Positions 5,738 through 13,740 of a stretch of 33,620 nucleotides of DNA are shown piece by piece. The DNA is from CAZUHK01 sp964620345 (lineage in GTDB: Bacteria > Planctomycetota > Phycisphaerae > Phycisphaerales > Zrk34), in the NCBI GenBank assembly GCA_964620345.1, contig CAZUHK010000011.1:1-33620 (forward strand). Reading direction: 5' to 3'. Within the stretch, counting starts at the first letter, position 1. Each line of letters opens with the position of its first letter. A program made the translations under genes and the position numbers. Under the pieces are notes generated by a model that saw only the letters and a list, made by a program, of their open reading frames with translations, was not told the origin of the DNA and made no database searches.

Positions 5738-7462
5738 ATGGGCGATTACCGCTGCGAACCGCTGGCCGAGTTGGCGCGACAGTTGCGCTACGCCCCGCCC
5801 GGCCGCCGCCGCGGGCAGATCGACCGCGCCGAGCGGCTGTACTGGGAACTCGACGACGATCGGGCGTACCCGCTGAGCTTCATCGCGTACCGCATCACCG
5901 GCTACCGCATGGACGAGACCGATGCGAGCCGGGCCGCGATGGTCGGCGCGGCGGTGCGCGACGACCTGCCCACCCTCGTGCTCGCGTTAAGCGCCACGCT
6001 CGACGACACGTTCGACGATCACGACCCGCGCCCGGCGGACCTGAAGGCGCTGGCCGCGCGGCTCCACGTCACGCCCCGCACCGTCACGCGCTACCGCAAG
6101 CAGGGCCTGTTCGCCCGCAAGCTCTGGCACGACACGCCCAAGGGCCCGCGGCAGAAGCTGGGCTTTCTCGAATCCAGCGTGCAGCGGTTCATCGCTTCGC
6201 GCCGCGAGCAGCTCGATCACGCGGCGAGGTTCGAGCGCATCGACGATGACACCCGCCACCGCATGATCGTCCGCGCCCGGCGGATCGCGTGGCGCACCGG
6301 CTGCTCGCCCCACCGCGTGGCCCGGCACCTGGCGCGCAAGTTCGGCCGCAGCGTCGAAGCGATCCGCCTGCTGCTGGTTCAGCACGATCGGCAGCATCCG
6401 CGGTTCGCGATCTTCACCGGCCACCGCCCGCCGCTGGACACGCGCCAGCAGCGGCTGGCGCTTCGGGCCTGGCGGCGCGGCGTGCCGATCCGCCAGATGA
6501 CCCGGCGCTACGGCAAGTCGCGCGATGCGCTGTACCGCGCGATCCACCTCGCCCGCCGACGCGAGCTGCGGCGGGTCGATCTGTCGCACGTGCCCAGCCC
6601 GACGTTCGACCTGCCCGACGCTCAGCGGGTCATCCTCGCCCCCGCCGCCGAGCCGGCCGACGACGCGGCCGCCGGGCCGGCCCAGATCGACCGGCCCGCG
6701 CTCGAACTGCTCGGCGAGCCGCTGGCCGCCGCGGCGCGCCGCAACCTGCCGCAGCCCGCGGTCGAGCAGGCGATGTTCGTCCGATACCACTACCTCAAGC
6801 ACCGCGCATCGCAGGTGATCGGCTCGCTGGACCGCTACCAGCCCCGGCCGGCCGGGCTCGACGCGGGCGAGACCTTCCTCCGCTACGCCGCGCGCGTCCA
6901 ACGCCGATTGGCGATGACGTATCTGCAGGTCGTCGCCTCGGCGATCGGCCAGCACATCGGCGGCCGCCGGGCCGACGCGGCCGAGCGGGAACACCTGCTC
7001 GCCCTTGGCGCAGCGGAGCTGATCGCGCGGATCGACCGGTTCGACGCGGCCCGCGGCGCGCCGTTCGCCAACGCGCTGCGCTGGACGCTGATGCGCCGTT
7101 TCGCCCGGCGCGGCGCGCGGTCCCACGGCGGACACGCGCTGGGGCTGATGCGACGCCATGCCCGGGCCACGCCGCGGCTGGGCGATTGGCTCAAGGCGCT
7201 CGACGACGAGCAGCGCGACGTGATCGTGCATCGTTTCGACCTGCCGCTGCGCGACACGTCGCGGCCGCGCACGCTGGCCGATGTCACCGGGCGACTGGGC
7301 ATCGCGACCGAGCACGCCGCCCGGTTGGAGCGGCACGGGCTGGCGCGGCTGCGTCTCGCCGCGTCGGCGGACGATCTGCACCTCGCCGACGCCCTGCCGC
7401 TGCGGCTCTGGCCGGCCTGGCGCGGTACAATGCGGCGACGAAAGGAAGGGCCCCATGGCTAA
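5738..7462 (+). CDS. Multi-HTH protein with sigma-70-like C-terminal half
   Basis: A 574-residue, arginine-rich, presumably DNA-binding protein. The N-terminal half holds at least three helix-turn-helix candidates: residues 101-127 (LAARLHVTPRTVTRYRKQGL), 188-213 (CSPHRVARHLARKFGRSVEA) and 238-270 (RRGVPIRQMTRRYGKSRDAL). The C-terminal half resembles a primary-type sigma factor. VRYHYLKHRAS (348-358) precedes LGAAELIARIDRFDAARGAP (423-442) with FANALRWTLMRRFAR, like regions 2.2-2.4 (G..GL..AI.RFD..RG..F..YA..WI). LDDEQRDVIVHRFDL (488-502) and TLADVTGRLGIATEHAARLE (512-531) match region 4. It could be a divergent sigma factor or a regulator derived from one. It overlaps the next gene by eight bases. 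Fold assignment of region 4 is good, the activity is inferred. Confidence 0.7.
   Translation: MGDYRCEPLAELARQLRYAPPGRRRGQIDRAERLYWELDDDRAYPLSFIAYRITGYRMDETDASRAAMVGAAVRDDLPTLVLALSATLDDTFDDHDPRPADLKALAARLHVTPRTVTRYRKQGLFARKLWHDTPKGPRQKLGFLESSVQRFIASRREQLDHAARFERIDDDTRHRMIVRARRIAWRTGCSPHRVARHLARKFGRSVEAIRLLLVQHDRQHPRFAIFTGHRPPLDTRQQRLALRAWRRGVPIRQMTRRYGKSRDALYRAIHLARRRELRRVDLSHVPSPTFDLPDAQRVILAPAAEPADDAAAGPAQIDRPALELLGEPLAAAARRNLPQPAVEQAMFVRYHYLKHRASQVIGSLDRYQPRPAGLDAGETFLRYAARVQRRLAMTYLQVVASAIGQHIGGRRADAAEREHLLALGAAELIARIDRFDAARGAPFANALRWTLMRRFARRGARSHGGHALGLMRRHARATPRLGDWLKALDDEQRDVIVHRFDLPLRDTSRPRTLADVTGRLGIATEHAARLERHGLARLRLAASADDLHLADALPLRLWPAWRGTMRRRKEGPHG
7426..7449 (+). promoter_or_regulatory. 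Candidate -10 (TACAAT) and SD of the DUF2007 gene
   Basis: TACAAT (7426-7431) and GGAAGG (7444-7449, five bases before ATG 7455). Transcription from about 7439 would give a short leader carrying the SD, inside the end of the sigma-like gene. Confidence 0.45.
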
Positions 7463-7694
7463 TCTGGCGAAAGTGTTTGACGCCGACAACGGCGCCGAGG
7501 CCGAACTGATCCGCGAAGCGCTCGAAGCGGCCGGGCTGAGCGTCACGATCGAAAACCAGCCCAGCCCGCTGGACGGCCTGACCGCCATGGGCCAGGGTAC
7601 GCCCGTCTACGTCGCCGCCGATCAGGTCGATCAGGCCAACGCCATCATCGGCAAGTTCATCGAAGAATCGATGGGCAGCGACGAAGAGGAATGA
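7455..7694 (+). CDS. DUF2007-type small protein
   Basis: A 79-residue cytoplasmic protein matching the DUF2007 ('putative signal transducing protein') pattern: LAKVFDADNGAEAELIREAL, then EAAGLSVTIEN, GTPVYVAADQVDQANAII and an acidic tail. The ferredoxin-like alpha-beta fold of this family occurs alone or fused to other domains; its molecular function is not established. The ATG at 7455 has a good SD (GGAAGG) and overlaps the stop of the sigma-like gene by eight bases, so the two may be co-translated. It is followed nine bases later by the end of a convergent gene. Family confidence is fairly high; role unknown. Confidence 0.85.
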   Translation: MANLAKVFDADNGAEAELIREALEAAGLSVTIENQPSPLDGLTAMGQGTPVYVAADQVDQANAIIGKFIEESMGSDEEE

Positions 7695-7703
7695 CCCCGC
7701 GCC

Positions 7704-8369
7704 TCAACGACTGGCCCACAGCAGCCCGCGCTCGACGATCGTCCTGGCCGCGGACACCTCGAAATCCTTGAAGGTGTGGCCCCACGCGGCGACGAAGATG
7801 CGCCCCCGGCCCCACGTGCGCGTCCAGGCGTACGGCATCACCGTGCCCGGCGCGTACAGGTTCTGCTCGTTGGAATGTTCGCCGGTGAACGTCGTCGCGC
7901 AGAGCGTGTGTACGCCCGGATCGACGTGGCAGTAGTACTGCTCGGTCAGCGGCAGCTCGAAGTCGTCGATGCCGGCGGTGATCTCGTGGTCGCGGTCGGT
8001 GACGTTGACGGTGTAGCTGAAGTCGCAGTTGCCCGGGTGCGCCACCCATTGCCCGCCGGTCATGAACTGGTACTCGGTATTCTGGCGGAACGCATCGATG
8101 ACGCCCCCGTGCCAACCGGCGAAGCCGCAGCCGTTGGCCACCGTCTGTTTCAGCGCGGCCCACTGCTCGTTACTGATCTGGCCCATCGTCCACACCTGGT
8201 TGATCAGGTCGACCTTGCCCATCAGCTCGGCGTCGAGGTAGGCGTCGAGTGTGTCGGCGACGGTCACCTCGTAGCCCTGGTCGCGGACAAACGCGACGAA
8301 CAGATCGCTGGCTTCGACGGGCGTGTGCCCTTCCCATCCGCCGCGGACGGCGAGCGCGTGCTTGGTCAT
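7704..8369 (-). CDS. ThuA-like domain protein
   Basis: A 221-residue protein of the ThuA/glutamine-amidotransferase-like fold. Visible features are ALAVRGGWEGHTPVEASDLF (first strand and loop), VDLINQVWTMGQISNEQW, CGFAGWHGGVIDAFR (the ThuA G.H.. region), VTDRDHEITAGIDDFELP (typical (D)H(P)I..GI.DF), EQYYCHVDP and WGRGRIFVAAWGHT. ThuA proteins lie in sugar-utilisation operons and some act on ketosugars, but many have no known reaction. The start at 8369 is the first residue of the family and has AAGGAA upstream; longer upstream frames are read-through. There is no signal peptide. The gene points away from its neighbours on both sides and ends nine bases from the DUF2007 gene. Family confident, substrate unknown. 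Confidence 0.85.
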   Translation of the reverse strand: MTKHALAVRGGWEGHTPVEASDLFVAFVRDQGYEVTVADTLDAYLDAELMGKVDLINQVWTMGQISNEQWAALKQTVANGCGFAGWHGGVIDAFRQNTEYQFMTGGQWVAHPGNCDFSYTVNVTDRDHEITAGIDDFELPLTEQYYCHVDPGVHTLCATTFTGEHSNEQNLYAPGTVMPYAWTRTWGRGRIFVAAWGHTFKDFEVSAARTIVERGLLWASR

Positions 8370-8545
8370 GTCAATCAATTCCTTCGGATGCAAAATGACG
8401 GGGGTGCAGGGCGGATGAGGGTAGCACATCGGCCGGGCGTTGTCGGCGCGGCTTGCCCGGCTTACGCAGGCGGCGTATCCCGGCCGGTCGGCCCGCGAAA
8501 TGCCCGTTCGTGCGTGAATCGACTGGCCAGCGGCCGGGCGTGTGG

Positions 8546-8582
8546 TAAGCTCGACCGGTGAGCAAACCGCGTGATCGGAGGG
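8546..8582 (+). promoter_or_regulatory. Candidate -10 (TAAGCT) and strong SD of the tail-anchored protein gene
   Basis: TGGTAAGCT gives an extended -10 at 8546-8551; GGAGGG (8577-8582) is four bases before ATG 8587. The leader would be about 30 bases. The rest of the divergent gap (8370-8545) shows only weak promoter-like matches for the ThuA-like gene, such as TACCCT on the minus strand (8418-8423). Confidence 0.45.
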
Positions 8583-8586
8583 CAAT

Positions 8587-9006
8587 ATGCCAGGCGCCAG
8601 CGCGACAAGTCCATCCCTGGTGTTCCGTCCCGGCCCGCCGGGGTCGCGCGGCCCCCGCGCCGCGACGATCGACCCGCCGCGGTCGCTGGAGGCGACCGAC
8701 CCGCGCTGGGTGCTGGCGATGCGCACGGCCGAGGTGATGCAAGGCGCACGGCTGGGCGTCGAATCCCGCCAGCGGTTGATCCGCCTGGGCCGCGCCATGG
8801 GCCTGAACGCTTTCGAGTCCAACCTCGTGATCGCGATCGTGCAGGACGGCGCCCGGCGCGGCGCGGGCCTGGCCGACGCCGAGCCGTCGCTGGCGTGCGT
8901 GCCGATGTACGACCATCGGCCGGTGCGGCGCGCGTGGCGCATCGCGATGTGGGCGTGCGCGGCGTTGATCGTCGAAGTGCTGTGCCTGATGGCACTGTTT
9001 TTCTAG
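8587..9006 (+). CDS. Unrecognised tail-anchored small protein
   Basis: A 139-residue protein. Residues 1-35 are proline- and glycine-rich and probably unstructured. Residues 37-92 form a helical domain (LAMRTAEVMQGARLGVESRQ, then RLIRLGRAMGLNAFESNLVI). Residues 117-139 are a hydrophobic segment ending at the last residue (IAMWACAALIVEVLCLMALF), so the protein is likely anchored by its tail with the helical domain in the cytoplasm. The start is supported by GGAGGG four bases upstream. I cannot name the family. hemC follows 80 bases downstream with its own promoter-like element, so they need not be related. Confidence 0.75.
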   Translation: MPGASATSPSLVFRPGPPGSRGPRAATIDPPRSLEATDPRWVLAMRTAEVMQGARLGVESRQRLIRLGRAMGLNAFESNLVIAIVQDGARRGAGLADAEPSLACVPMYDHRPVRRAWRIAMWACAALIVEVLCLMALFF

Positions 9007-9057
9007 CGCAGACTCCGCATCGGCTCGGCGTTGATTTCGCGAAGCGATGGGTACGGT

Positions 9058-9081
9058 TATACTGCGACCCCCCGCAGGAGG
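9058..9081 (+). promoter_or_regulatory. Candidate -10 and SD of hemC
   Basis: TATACT (9058-9063) and a near-perfect SD AGGAGG (9076-9081) five bases before the GTG start at 9087. TTGATT at 9031-9036 is 21 bases from the -10, longer than usual. Confidence 0.5.
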
Positions 9082-9086
9082 CCGTT

Positions 9087-10025
9087 GTGCGACCGTCCCG
9101 CCGCCCGATCGTCATCGCAACCCGCCGCAGCCGACTCGCGCAGGCCCAGGCCAACGCGGTCGCCCATGCGCTGCGCCGCCTGCACCCGGGCGTGACGGTC
9201 GAGCTGCTGCTGATCGACTCAAAGGGCGATCGCCTGGTCGATCACCCGCTGGGTCAATCGACGGGCAAGGGCCTGTTCACCGGGGCGGTCGAGGGGGCGC
9301 TGCGCAGCGAGAAGGCCGACCTGGCCGTGCACTCGCTCAAGGATATGCCGACGACCGACACCGCGGGCCTGGTGCTCGCGGCGATCCCGCCGCGTGGCGA
9401 CGTGCGTGATTGCGTGGTGGCCCCCACGCCCGGCGGCCTCGATGCGCTGCCCCACGGCGCGACGGTCGGCACCGCCAGCCCGCGCCGCACCGCGCAGTTG
9501 CGCCGCCTGCGGGGCGACCTGGACGTCCAGCCCCTGCGCGGCAACGTCGATACGCGCATCCGCAAGGTGCTCGAGGATGGCCGGTACGCCGCGGCCGTGC
9601 TCGCGACGGCCGGGCTGCAGCGCTGCGGCCTGGGCGAACACGCCGGCCAGCCGATCGACGTCGCCACGATGCTCCCGGCGCCCGGACAGGCGGCGCTGGC
9701 GATCCAGTGCCGGGCGGACGATCACGTCACGATGCGCCGCTGCCTGCCGCTGAATCACGCGGTGACCGCCGCGTGCGTCCAAGCCGAGCGCCGCGTCGTG
9801 GCCAAGCTCGGCGCCACGTGCCACACGCCCATCGCCGCCCTGGCCGAGCCCGTCGGCGCCGGCGAGCTGCGCCTGCGGGCGGCGCTGTTCAGCCGCGACG
9901 GACAGACCCGGCTGACCTGCGACCGAACCGCCCCGGCGCAGCGGTCACGCAAGCTCGCCGACCAGGTCGCCGGTGACCTGGAAGAGCAGGGCGCGCGGCG
10001 GCTGCTTCAATCGCTGTCCGCCTGA
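9087..10025 (+). CDS. hemC: Porphobilinogen deaminase (hydroxymethylbilane synthase)
   Basis: HemC joins four porphobilinogen molecules into hydroxymethylbilane, a step towards haem and other tetrapyrroles. The 312-residue length is standard when the GTG at 9087 is used, which has AGGAGG five bases upstream; the frame stays open further upstream but only through the preceding gene. Motifs: IATRRSRLAQAQA at the N-terminus, LLLIDSKGDR, GKGLFTGAVEGAL, VHSLKDMPT with the catalytic Asp at 86, ASPRRTAQL, LRGNVDTRI, APGQAALAIQCR, and LGATCHTPIAA with the cofactor cysteine at 245 (dipyrromethane attachment). The enzyme is cytoplasmic. Other hem genes are not in the window. The convergent phoR ends only nine bases downstream, leaving no room for a separate terminator. 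Confidence 0.97.
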   Translation: MRPSRRPIVIATRRSRLAQAQANAVAHALRRLHPGVTVELLLIDSKGDRLVDHPLGQSTGKGLFTGAVEGALRSEKADLAVHSLKDMPTTDTAGLVLAAIPPRGDVRDCVVAPTPGGLDALPHGATVGTASPRRTAQLRRLRGDLDVQPLRGNVDTRIRKVLEDGRYAAAVLATAGLQRCGLGEHAGQPIDVATMLPAPGQAALAIQCRADDHVTMRRCLPLNHAVTAACVQAERRVVAKLGATCHTPIAALAEPVGAGELRLRAALFSRDGQTRLTCDRTAPAQRSRKLADQVAGDLEEQGARRLLQSLSA

Positions 10026-10034
10026 GCGGCCGAT

Positions 10035-11354
10035 TCAATCGTTGACGTGACCGGGCAGATGAATGCGGAACGTGCTGCCGCGGCCGACCTGGCTTTCCAC
10101 GCTCACCCGCCCGCCGTGGGCCTGGACGATGTGCTTGACGATCGACAGGCCCAGGCCCGTGCCGCCCTCGGCGCGGCTGCGGGCCTTGTCGGTCCGGTAG
10201 AAACGCTCGAACAACCGCGGCAGGTGGTCGGCCTCGATGCCCACGCCCTCGTCGGCGACCTCGATCTGCACCGTCGCGCTGCTCTGAGCACGACAGCGCA
10301 CGTGCACCGTCGTGCCCTGCGGGGAATACTTGATCGCGTTGTCCAGCAGGTTCACCACCGCCTGCTCGATCAGCGGCCCGTTGATCGACGCGGACAGGTC
10401 GTCCGGCACGTCGCACTCGAACACGATCTGCCGGTGCTGGGCCTGCATCGCGCAGGCATCGACCGCGGCGTAGATCACCTCGGCCAGCGGACAGGGGTCG
10501 CGGGTCACCTGCTGCCGCTCGCTCTCCTGCTCGATCCGCGCCAGCGAAAGCAGGTCTTCCACGATCGCGTGAAGCCGATCGGCCTGGCGATGGATGATCT
10601 CGAGGAATCGGCGTGAGCTGTCGTCCAGGCCGTCGCCCTCCAGCAGCGTCTCGACCGCGCCCTTGATCGCGGTGATGGGGGTCTTGATCTCGTGGGAGAC
10701 GTTGGCGACGAAGTCACGCCGCACCACCTCCAGACGCCGCAGCCGCGTCACGTCGTGCAGCACGATCAAAGCGCCGAAGCGTACGCCCGCCGCGTCGGTC
10801 AATGTCGCGCCCTGGGCCTGGAGGAACCGCTCGGATTCGTCGTCCGACGCCCGCGCCTCGCCCGAGCGCAGCGCCAGGTCGCCCTGCATCGGCGTATCGA
10901 CGGTCAGCACCTCCGCGATGAACTGCTGCACCGCGGTGTTGCGCACCACCTCCTGGATGCTGCGGCCCACGGCGTTGCGCTGCGAGATGTTCAGCAGCTT
11001 GGCCGCGGCGCGGTTCAAGCTCAGCACACGCTCGTCCAGATCGACCGCGAGCACGCCCTCGACCATCGAGCTGAGCACCGCCTCCTGTTCGTTGCGCTGC
11101 TGGCGGATGGATCGCAGGCGCTGCTGGAACTCGGTCGCCATGCGTTCGAGGGCGCGGGACAGGCCGCCGATCTGGCCCGGGCCGTAGGACGGGATGCGGC
11201 TGTCGCTCTGGCCGGCGGTGAGGCGCTCGACGGCCCGTCGCAGCGCGGCCAGCCGCGAGCGGGTCTGCCAGACGCGCCAAGCCAGCGCCACCGCGACGAC
11301 GCTGACCAGGATGAGCGGCAGGAGGCAGGGTCCGGCGTGGGCCAGCGCGGTCAT
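10035..11354 (-). CDS. phoR: Phosphate-regulon-type sensor histidine kinase PhoR
   Basis: A 439-residue membrane histidine kinase that should phosphorylate the PhoB-type partner encoded directly upstream. Order of parts: one membrane segment (about 10-28), a HAMP-like linker (30-80), a PAS domain (90-200; AVLSSMVEGVLAVDLDERVL), HisKA with FVANVSHEIKTPITAIKG (phospho-acceptor His221), then the ATPase domain with N-box NLLDNAIKYSP (Asn339), DEGVGIE (368-374) and GTGLGLSIVKHIVQAHGG. HAMP-PAS-HisKA-HATPase with no large periplasmic sensor domain is the PhoR architecture. Its ATG overlaps the phoB stop in ATGA (11354-11351), so the two are translated together. The phosphate assignment rests on architecture and on the adjacent porin; a related pair with another signal is possible. 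Confidence 0.85.
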   Translation of the reverse strand: MTALAHAGPCLLPLILVSVVAVALAWRVWQTRSRLAALRRAVERLTAGQSDSRIPSYGPGQIGGLSRALERMATEFQQRLRSIRQQRNEQEAVLSSMVEGVLAVDLDERVLSLNRAAAKLLNISQRNAVGRSIQEVVRNTAVQQFIAEVLTVDTPMQGDLALRSGEARASDDESERFLQAQGATLTDAAGVRFGALIVLHDVTRLRRLEVVRRDFVANVSHEIKTPITAIKGAVETLLEGDGLDDSSRRFLEIIHRQADRLHAIVEDLLSLARIEQESERQQVTRDPCPLAEVIYAAVDACAMQAQHRQIVFECDVPDDLSASINGPLIEQAVVNLLDNAIKYSPQGTTVHVRCRAQSSATVQIEVADEGVGIEADHLPRLFERFYRTDKARSRAEGGTGLGLSIVKHIVQAHGGRVSVESQVGRGSTFRIHLPGHVND

Positions 11355-12073
11355 GGGTTTTCTCGGAAGCGATACCCCACGCCGCGCACGGTCTGAATCA
11401 AATCGGCGTACTCGCCGAGCTTGCGGCGGAGCGAGACGACCTGCACGTCGACCGAGCGATCGGTCACGGCGCTCCGCCCGCCGTGGATGGTCTCGATGAT
11501 CTGCTGCCGCGTGTACACGCGCCCGGGCCGCCGCAGCAGCAGCAACAGCAGGCGAAACTCCGTGGCGGTCAGATCCAGCGCGCGGCCTTCGAGGGTGACC
11601 TCGTGACGGTCGGGATCGACGATCAGCGGATCGACGCGCAGCGGCCCGGCGCCGCCGGCGGCGTTGGCCGACTCGCGGTCGGCCTCGAACGCGCGGCGGC
11701 GCAGCACCGCGCGAATCCGCGCGATCAGCACCCGCGGGCTGAAGGGCTTGGTGATGTAATCGTCGGCGCCCAGTTCCAGGCCCGCGACGATGTCGGCATC
11801 CTCGCCCTTGGCGGTGACCATGATGATGGGCGTGTCCGAGGTAGCCGGCTCGCGGCGGAGCCGGCGGCAGACCTCCAGCCCGTCCATGTTCGGCAGCATC
11901 AGGTCCAGCAGGATGACCTGTGGCCCGCTGCTTCGTGCCTGCTCCAGGGACTTTTCGCCGGACTCGGCGACGTCGACGTCGAAGCCCTCGCGGTCGAGGT
12001 TGTAGCGCAACAGTTCGCGCAGATCTTCCTCGTCCTCGACGACCAGAATCTTCGTGCGTTCGGTGTCGTTCAC
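11351..12073 (-). CDS. phoB: PhoB-type response regulator (OmpR family)
   Basis: A 240-residue response regulator. The receiver domain (1-125) has acidic pocket Glu13/Asp14 in ILVVEDEEDLRELLRYNL, phospho-acceptor Asp57 in VILLDLMLPNMDG, Thr87 in IIMVTAKG and Lys109 in DDYITKPFSP. The C-terminal winged helix (147-240) has LTATEFRLLLLLLRRPGRVY, the recognition-helix region TDRSVDVQVVSLRRKLG and TVRGVGYRFRE. The GTG at 12073 gives a normal PhoB length and starts just before the first strand; the frame stays open to an ATG at 12154, but that would begin beside the porin terminator. No SD is clear. Asp57 phosphorylation by PhoR would drive binding at target promoters. I could not find a convincing pho box in the window. 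Confidence 0.88.
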   Translation of the reverse strand: MNDTERTKILVVEDEEDLRELLRYNLDREGFDVDVAESGEKSLEQARSSGPQVILLDLMLPNMDGLEVCRRLRREPATSDTPIIMVTAKGEDADIVAGLELGADDYITKPFSPRVLIARIRAVLRRRAFEADRESANAAGGAGPLRVDPLIVDPDRHEVTLEGRALDLTATEFRLLLLLLRRPGRVYTRQQIIETIHGGRSAVTDRSVDVQVVSLRRKLGEYADLIQTVRGVGYRFRENP

Positions 12074-12117
12074 GGTGGTGGTGACTCGCCCGGGGGAGGG
12101 TGACGATCGAAAGACGT

Positions 12118-12146
12118 TTTTTACCTTGGCCGCGACGCGGCCGCAA
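12118..12146 (-). promoter_or_regulatory. Candidate phoB promoter with internal palindrome
   Basis: On the minus strand TTGCGG (12146-12141) and TAAAAA (12123-12118) are 17 bases apart. Between and overlapping them is a perfect 15-base palindrome GGCCGCG-A-CGCGGCC (12128-12142), which could be a protein-binding site. Agreement with the consensus is only moderate. Confidence 0.35.
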
Positions 12147-12155
12147 CGCGCCACT

Positions 12156-12187
12156 AAAAAAGCGACCCAGGCCGAGGCCTGGGTCGC
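12156..12187 (-). terminator. Intrinsic terminator of the porin gene
   Basis: On the minus strand a perfect 12-base inverted repeat (12187-12162; arms GCGACCCAGGCC and its complement, two-base centre) is followed by six T (12161-12156). It begins 44 bases after the porin stop and separates the porin transcript from phoB-phoR. Confidence 0.9.
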
Positions 12188-12231
12188 GGGGGGTCGATCG
12201 GATGCTTCGCGAGGCGAAGCGGGGGATCGGT

Positions 12232-13740
12232 TTAGAACAGGAACTGCACCTGGGCACGGACGGCGATCTGCTCGTCATCGTCGTTGGCGGTGTTGCCGGA
12301 GACGACCATGCCGTTGTTGATCCCGTCGATCGGGAGCAGGCCCAGGCCCGCAGCGCCGCCGACGCCGCCGAGCGGCTGCAGGGTGCCTTCGAAGGCGTAC
12401 ACGACGTCGAGCGAGAGCTTGAGGGCGTGCTTCTGCATGTAGTAGTTGGTGCCGACGGTGAGGATGTTCACCTCGTCTTCGGTACCCGGACCGAACGCGG
12501 GCGAACCCTCCAGATCGGCATCGAAGTACTCGTAGCGGACAAACACATCCCACTCATCGGGCAGGATGAAGATGCCGGCCTGCGCCATGACGGCCCAGGG
12601 ATCGATATCGCCGGCGCCACCGGTGTCGGAGTTGTCGTGCGCGTCCACGCCGGTGTAGGCGACGGTGACATTCAGGCCGTTGAGCGATGGGAACTCGGCG
12701 CTGACGTCCACGGTCCACTTGAGGATGTCGGGCAGAGTCAGGGTGGTGCTGCCGGCCGACTCGTCGTAGTTGATCGCCGCACCGATCAGCAGGCCCATCT
12801 CATCGGTGGACCAACTGGTGTAGTCGTCGAACTGGGACCAACTGCCGGCGAGGAGAACTTCGGCGCGGCCGCCGATGCCGATGTCGTAGCGGTCGCCAAA
12901 GCCAACCGGGGGCAAGCCCAGGAGGTTCAGGGCACCGCCCTGGAGCACCTCATCGTGGTTGGCGCCGTAGGAGCCGTCGTGCAGCATCGCCGCGGCGCGG
13001 ATCGGGTAGCCGGCGCCCGGGTCGCCCTGCCAGCTCAGCTCGACGCCCTGGGTGCGATCGACGCCCAGGATGTCGGTGATCACCGAACGCTCGACGGCGA
13101 GCTGGTGCTTGGAATCGACCAGTTCGTCCCGCATGAACGGGCCCTTGAACTGACCGGCGCGGACGGTCCAGCCCTCGTAGAAGTTCCAGGCGATCCAGGC
13201 GTCTTCGAGCTCGAAGTCGCCGTCTTCACCGACGCCGAAGGCGTTGAGGCCGGTGTTGAAGTTGCCCTGCACCTTGTAGGTGAACTCGGGGCCGAACAGG
13301 TTGCCCTTGAACCCGAGCTTGGCCCGACGGACGCTGAAGCCGTCGAGGTCTTCCTGGATGTTGGGGTTCGCGCCGGCCGCGGTGTCGTTGGCGTTGTTGA
13401 ACTGGTAGCGGAACTGGACCTGGCCGAAGATCTCCATCAGGAAGTTGCCATCGTCGCTGGCCAGGAAGAAGTGCTCGCCGTTGTGACCGGCGGTCAGCCC
13501 GCTGTCGAGCAGCGAGGCACGGGTATCTGCATCGGCCAGAACATCACGAATCAGGGTCTTGACTTCTTCGGCGCGGCGTTCGTTCATCCAGTCATCCCCC
13601 TGCTCGGTCTTCATCTGCGCCACCTCGGCGCGAAGCGACTTGAGTTCGGCCATCATCTGCTCATTGCTGAGCTGCTCGGCCTGCGCGACGAACGCGGTCG
13701 CGGCCACGGTCATCATCACGATCAGTGTCTTGCGGTACAT
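12232..13740 (-). CDS. Phosphate-selective-type (OprP/OprO) outer-membrane porin
   Basis: A 502-residue outer-membrane beta-barrel. Residues 1-21 are a signal peptide (MYRKTLIVMMTVAATAFVAQA, cut after AQA). Residues 22-60 look like a coiled coil (EQLSNEQMMAELKSLRAEVA), as in trimeric porins of this and other phyla. The barrel follows with the porin O/P pattern GFSVRRAKLGFKGNLFGPEF, WIAWNFYEGWTVRAGQFKGP, ELSWQGDPG, and ends on phenylalanine (VRAQVQFLF), the usual last residue for barrel insertion. Alternating aromatic strands run throughout. AAGGAG nine bases before ATG 13740 fixes the start. It has its own promoter and terminator. Placement next to phoB-phoR suggests regulation by phosphate, but substrate choice cannot be read from sequence. 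Confidence 0.88.
   Translation of the reverse strand: MYRKTLIVMMTVAATAFVAQAEQLSNEQMMAELKSLRAEVAQMKTEQGDDWMNERRAEEVKTLIRDVLADADTRASLLDSGLTAGHNGEHFFLASDDGNFLMEIFGQVQFRYQFNNANDTAAGANPNIQEDLDGFSVRRAKLGFKGNLFGPEFTYKVQGNFNTGLNAFGVGEDGDFELEDAWIAWNFYEGWTVRAGQFKGPFMRDELVDSKHQLAVERSVITDILGVDRTQGVELSWQGDPGAGYPIRAAAMLHDGSYGANHDEVLQGGALNLLGLPPVGFGDRYDIGIGGRAEVLLAGSWSQFDDYTSWSTDEMGLLIGAAINYDESAGSTTLTLPDILKWTVDVSAEFPSLNGLNVTVAYTGVDAHDNSDTGGAGDIDPWAVMAQAGIFILPDEWDVFVRYEYFDADLEGSPAFGPGTEDEVNILTVGTNYYMQKHALKLSLDVVYAFEGTLQPLGGVGGAAGLGLLPIDGINNGMVVSGNTANDDDEQIAVRAQVQFLF

Noticed and set aside
8571..9086. In-frame upstream extension of hemC
   Set aside because: It runs through the tail-anchored protein gene in another frame; GTG 9087 with AGGAGG gives the normal HemC length.
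11355..12278. In-frame upstream extension of phoR to 12278, giving a 747-codon frame
   Set aside because: The extra part is an out-of-frame reading of phoB; the ATGA overlap at 11351-11354 and the membrane segment fix the phoR start.
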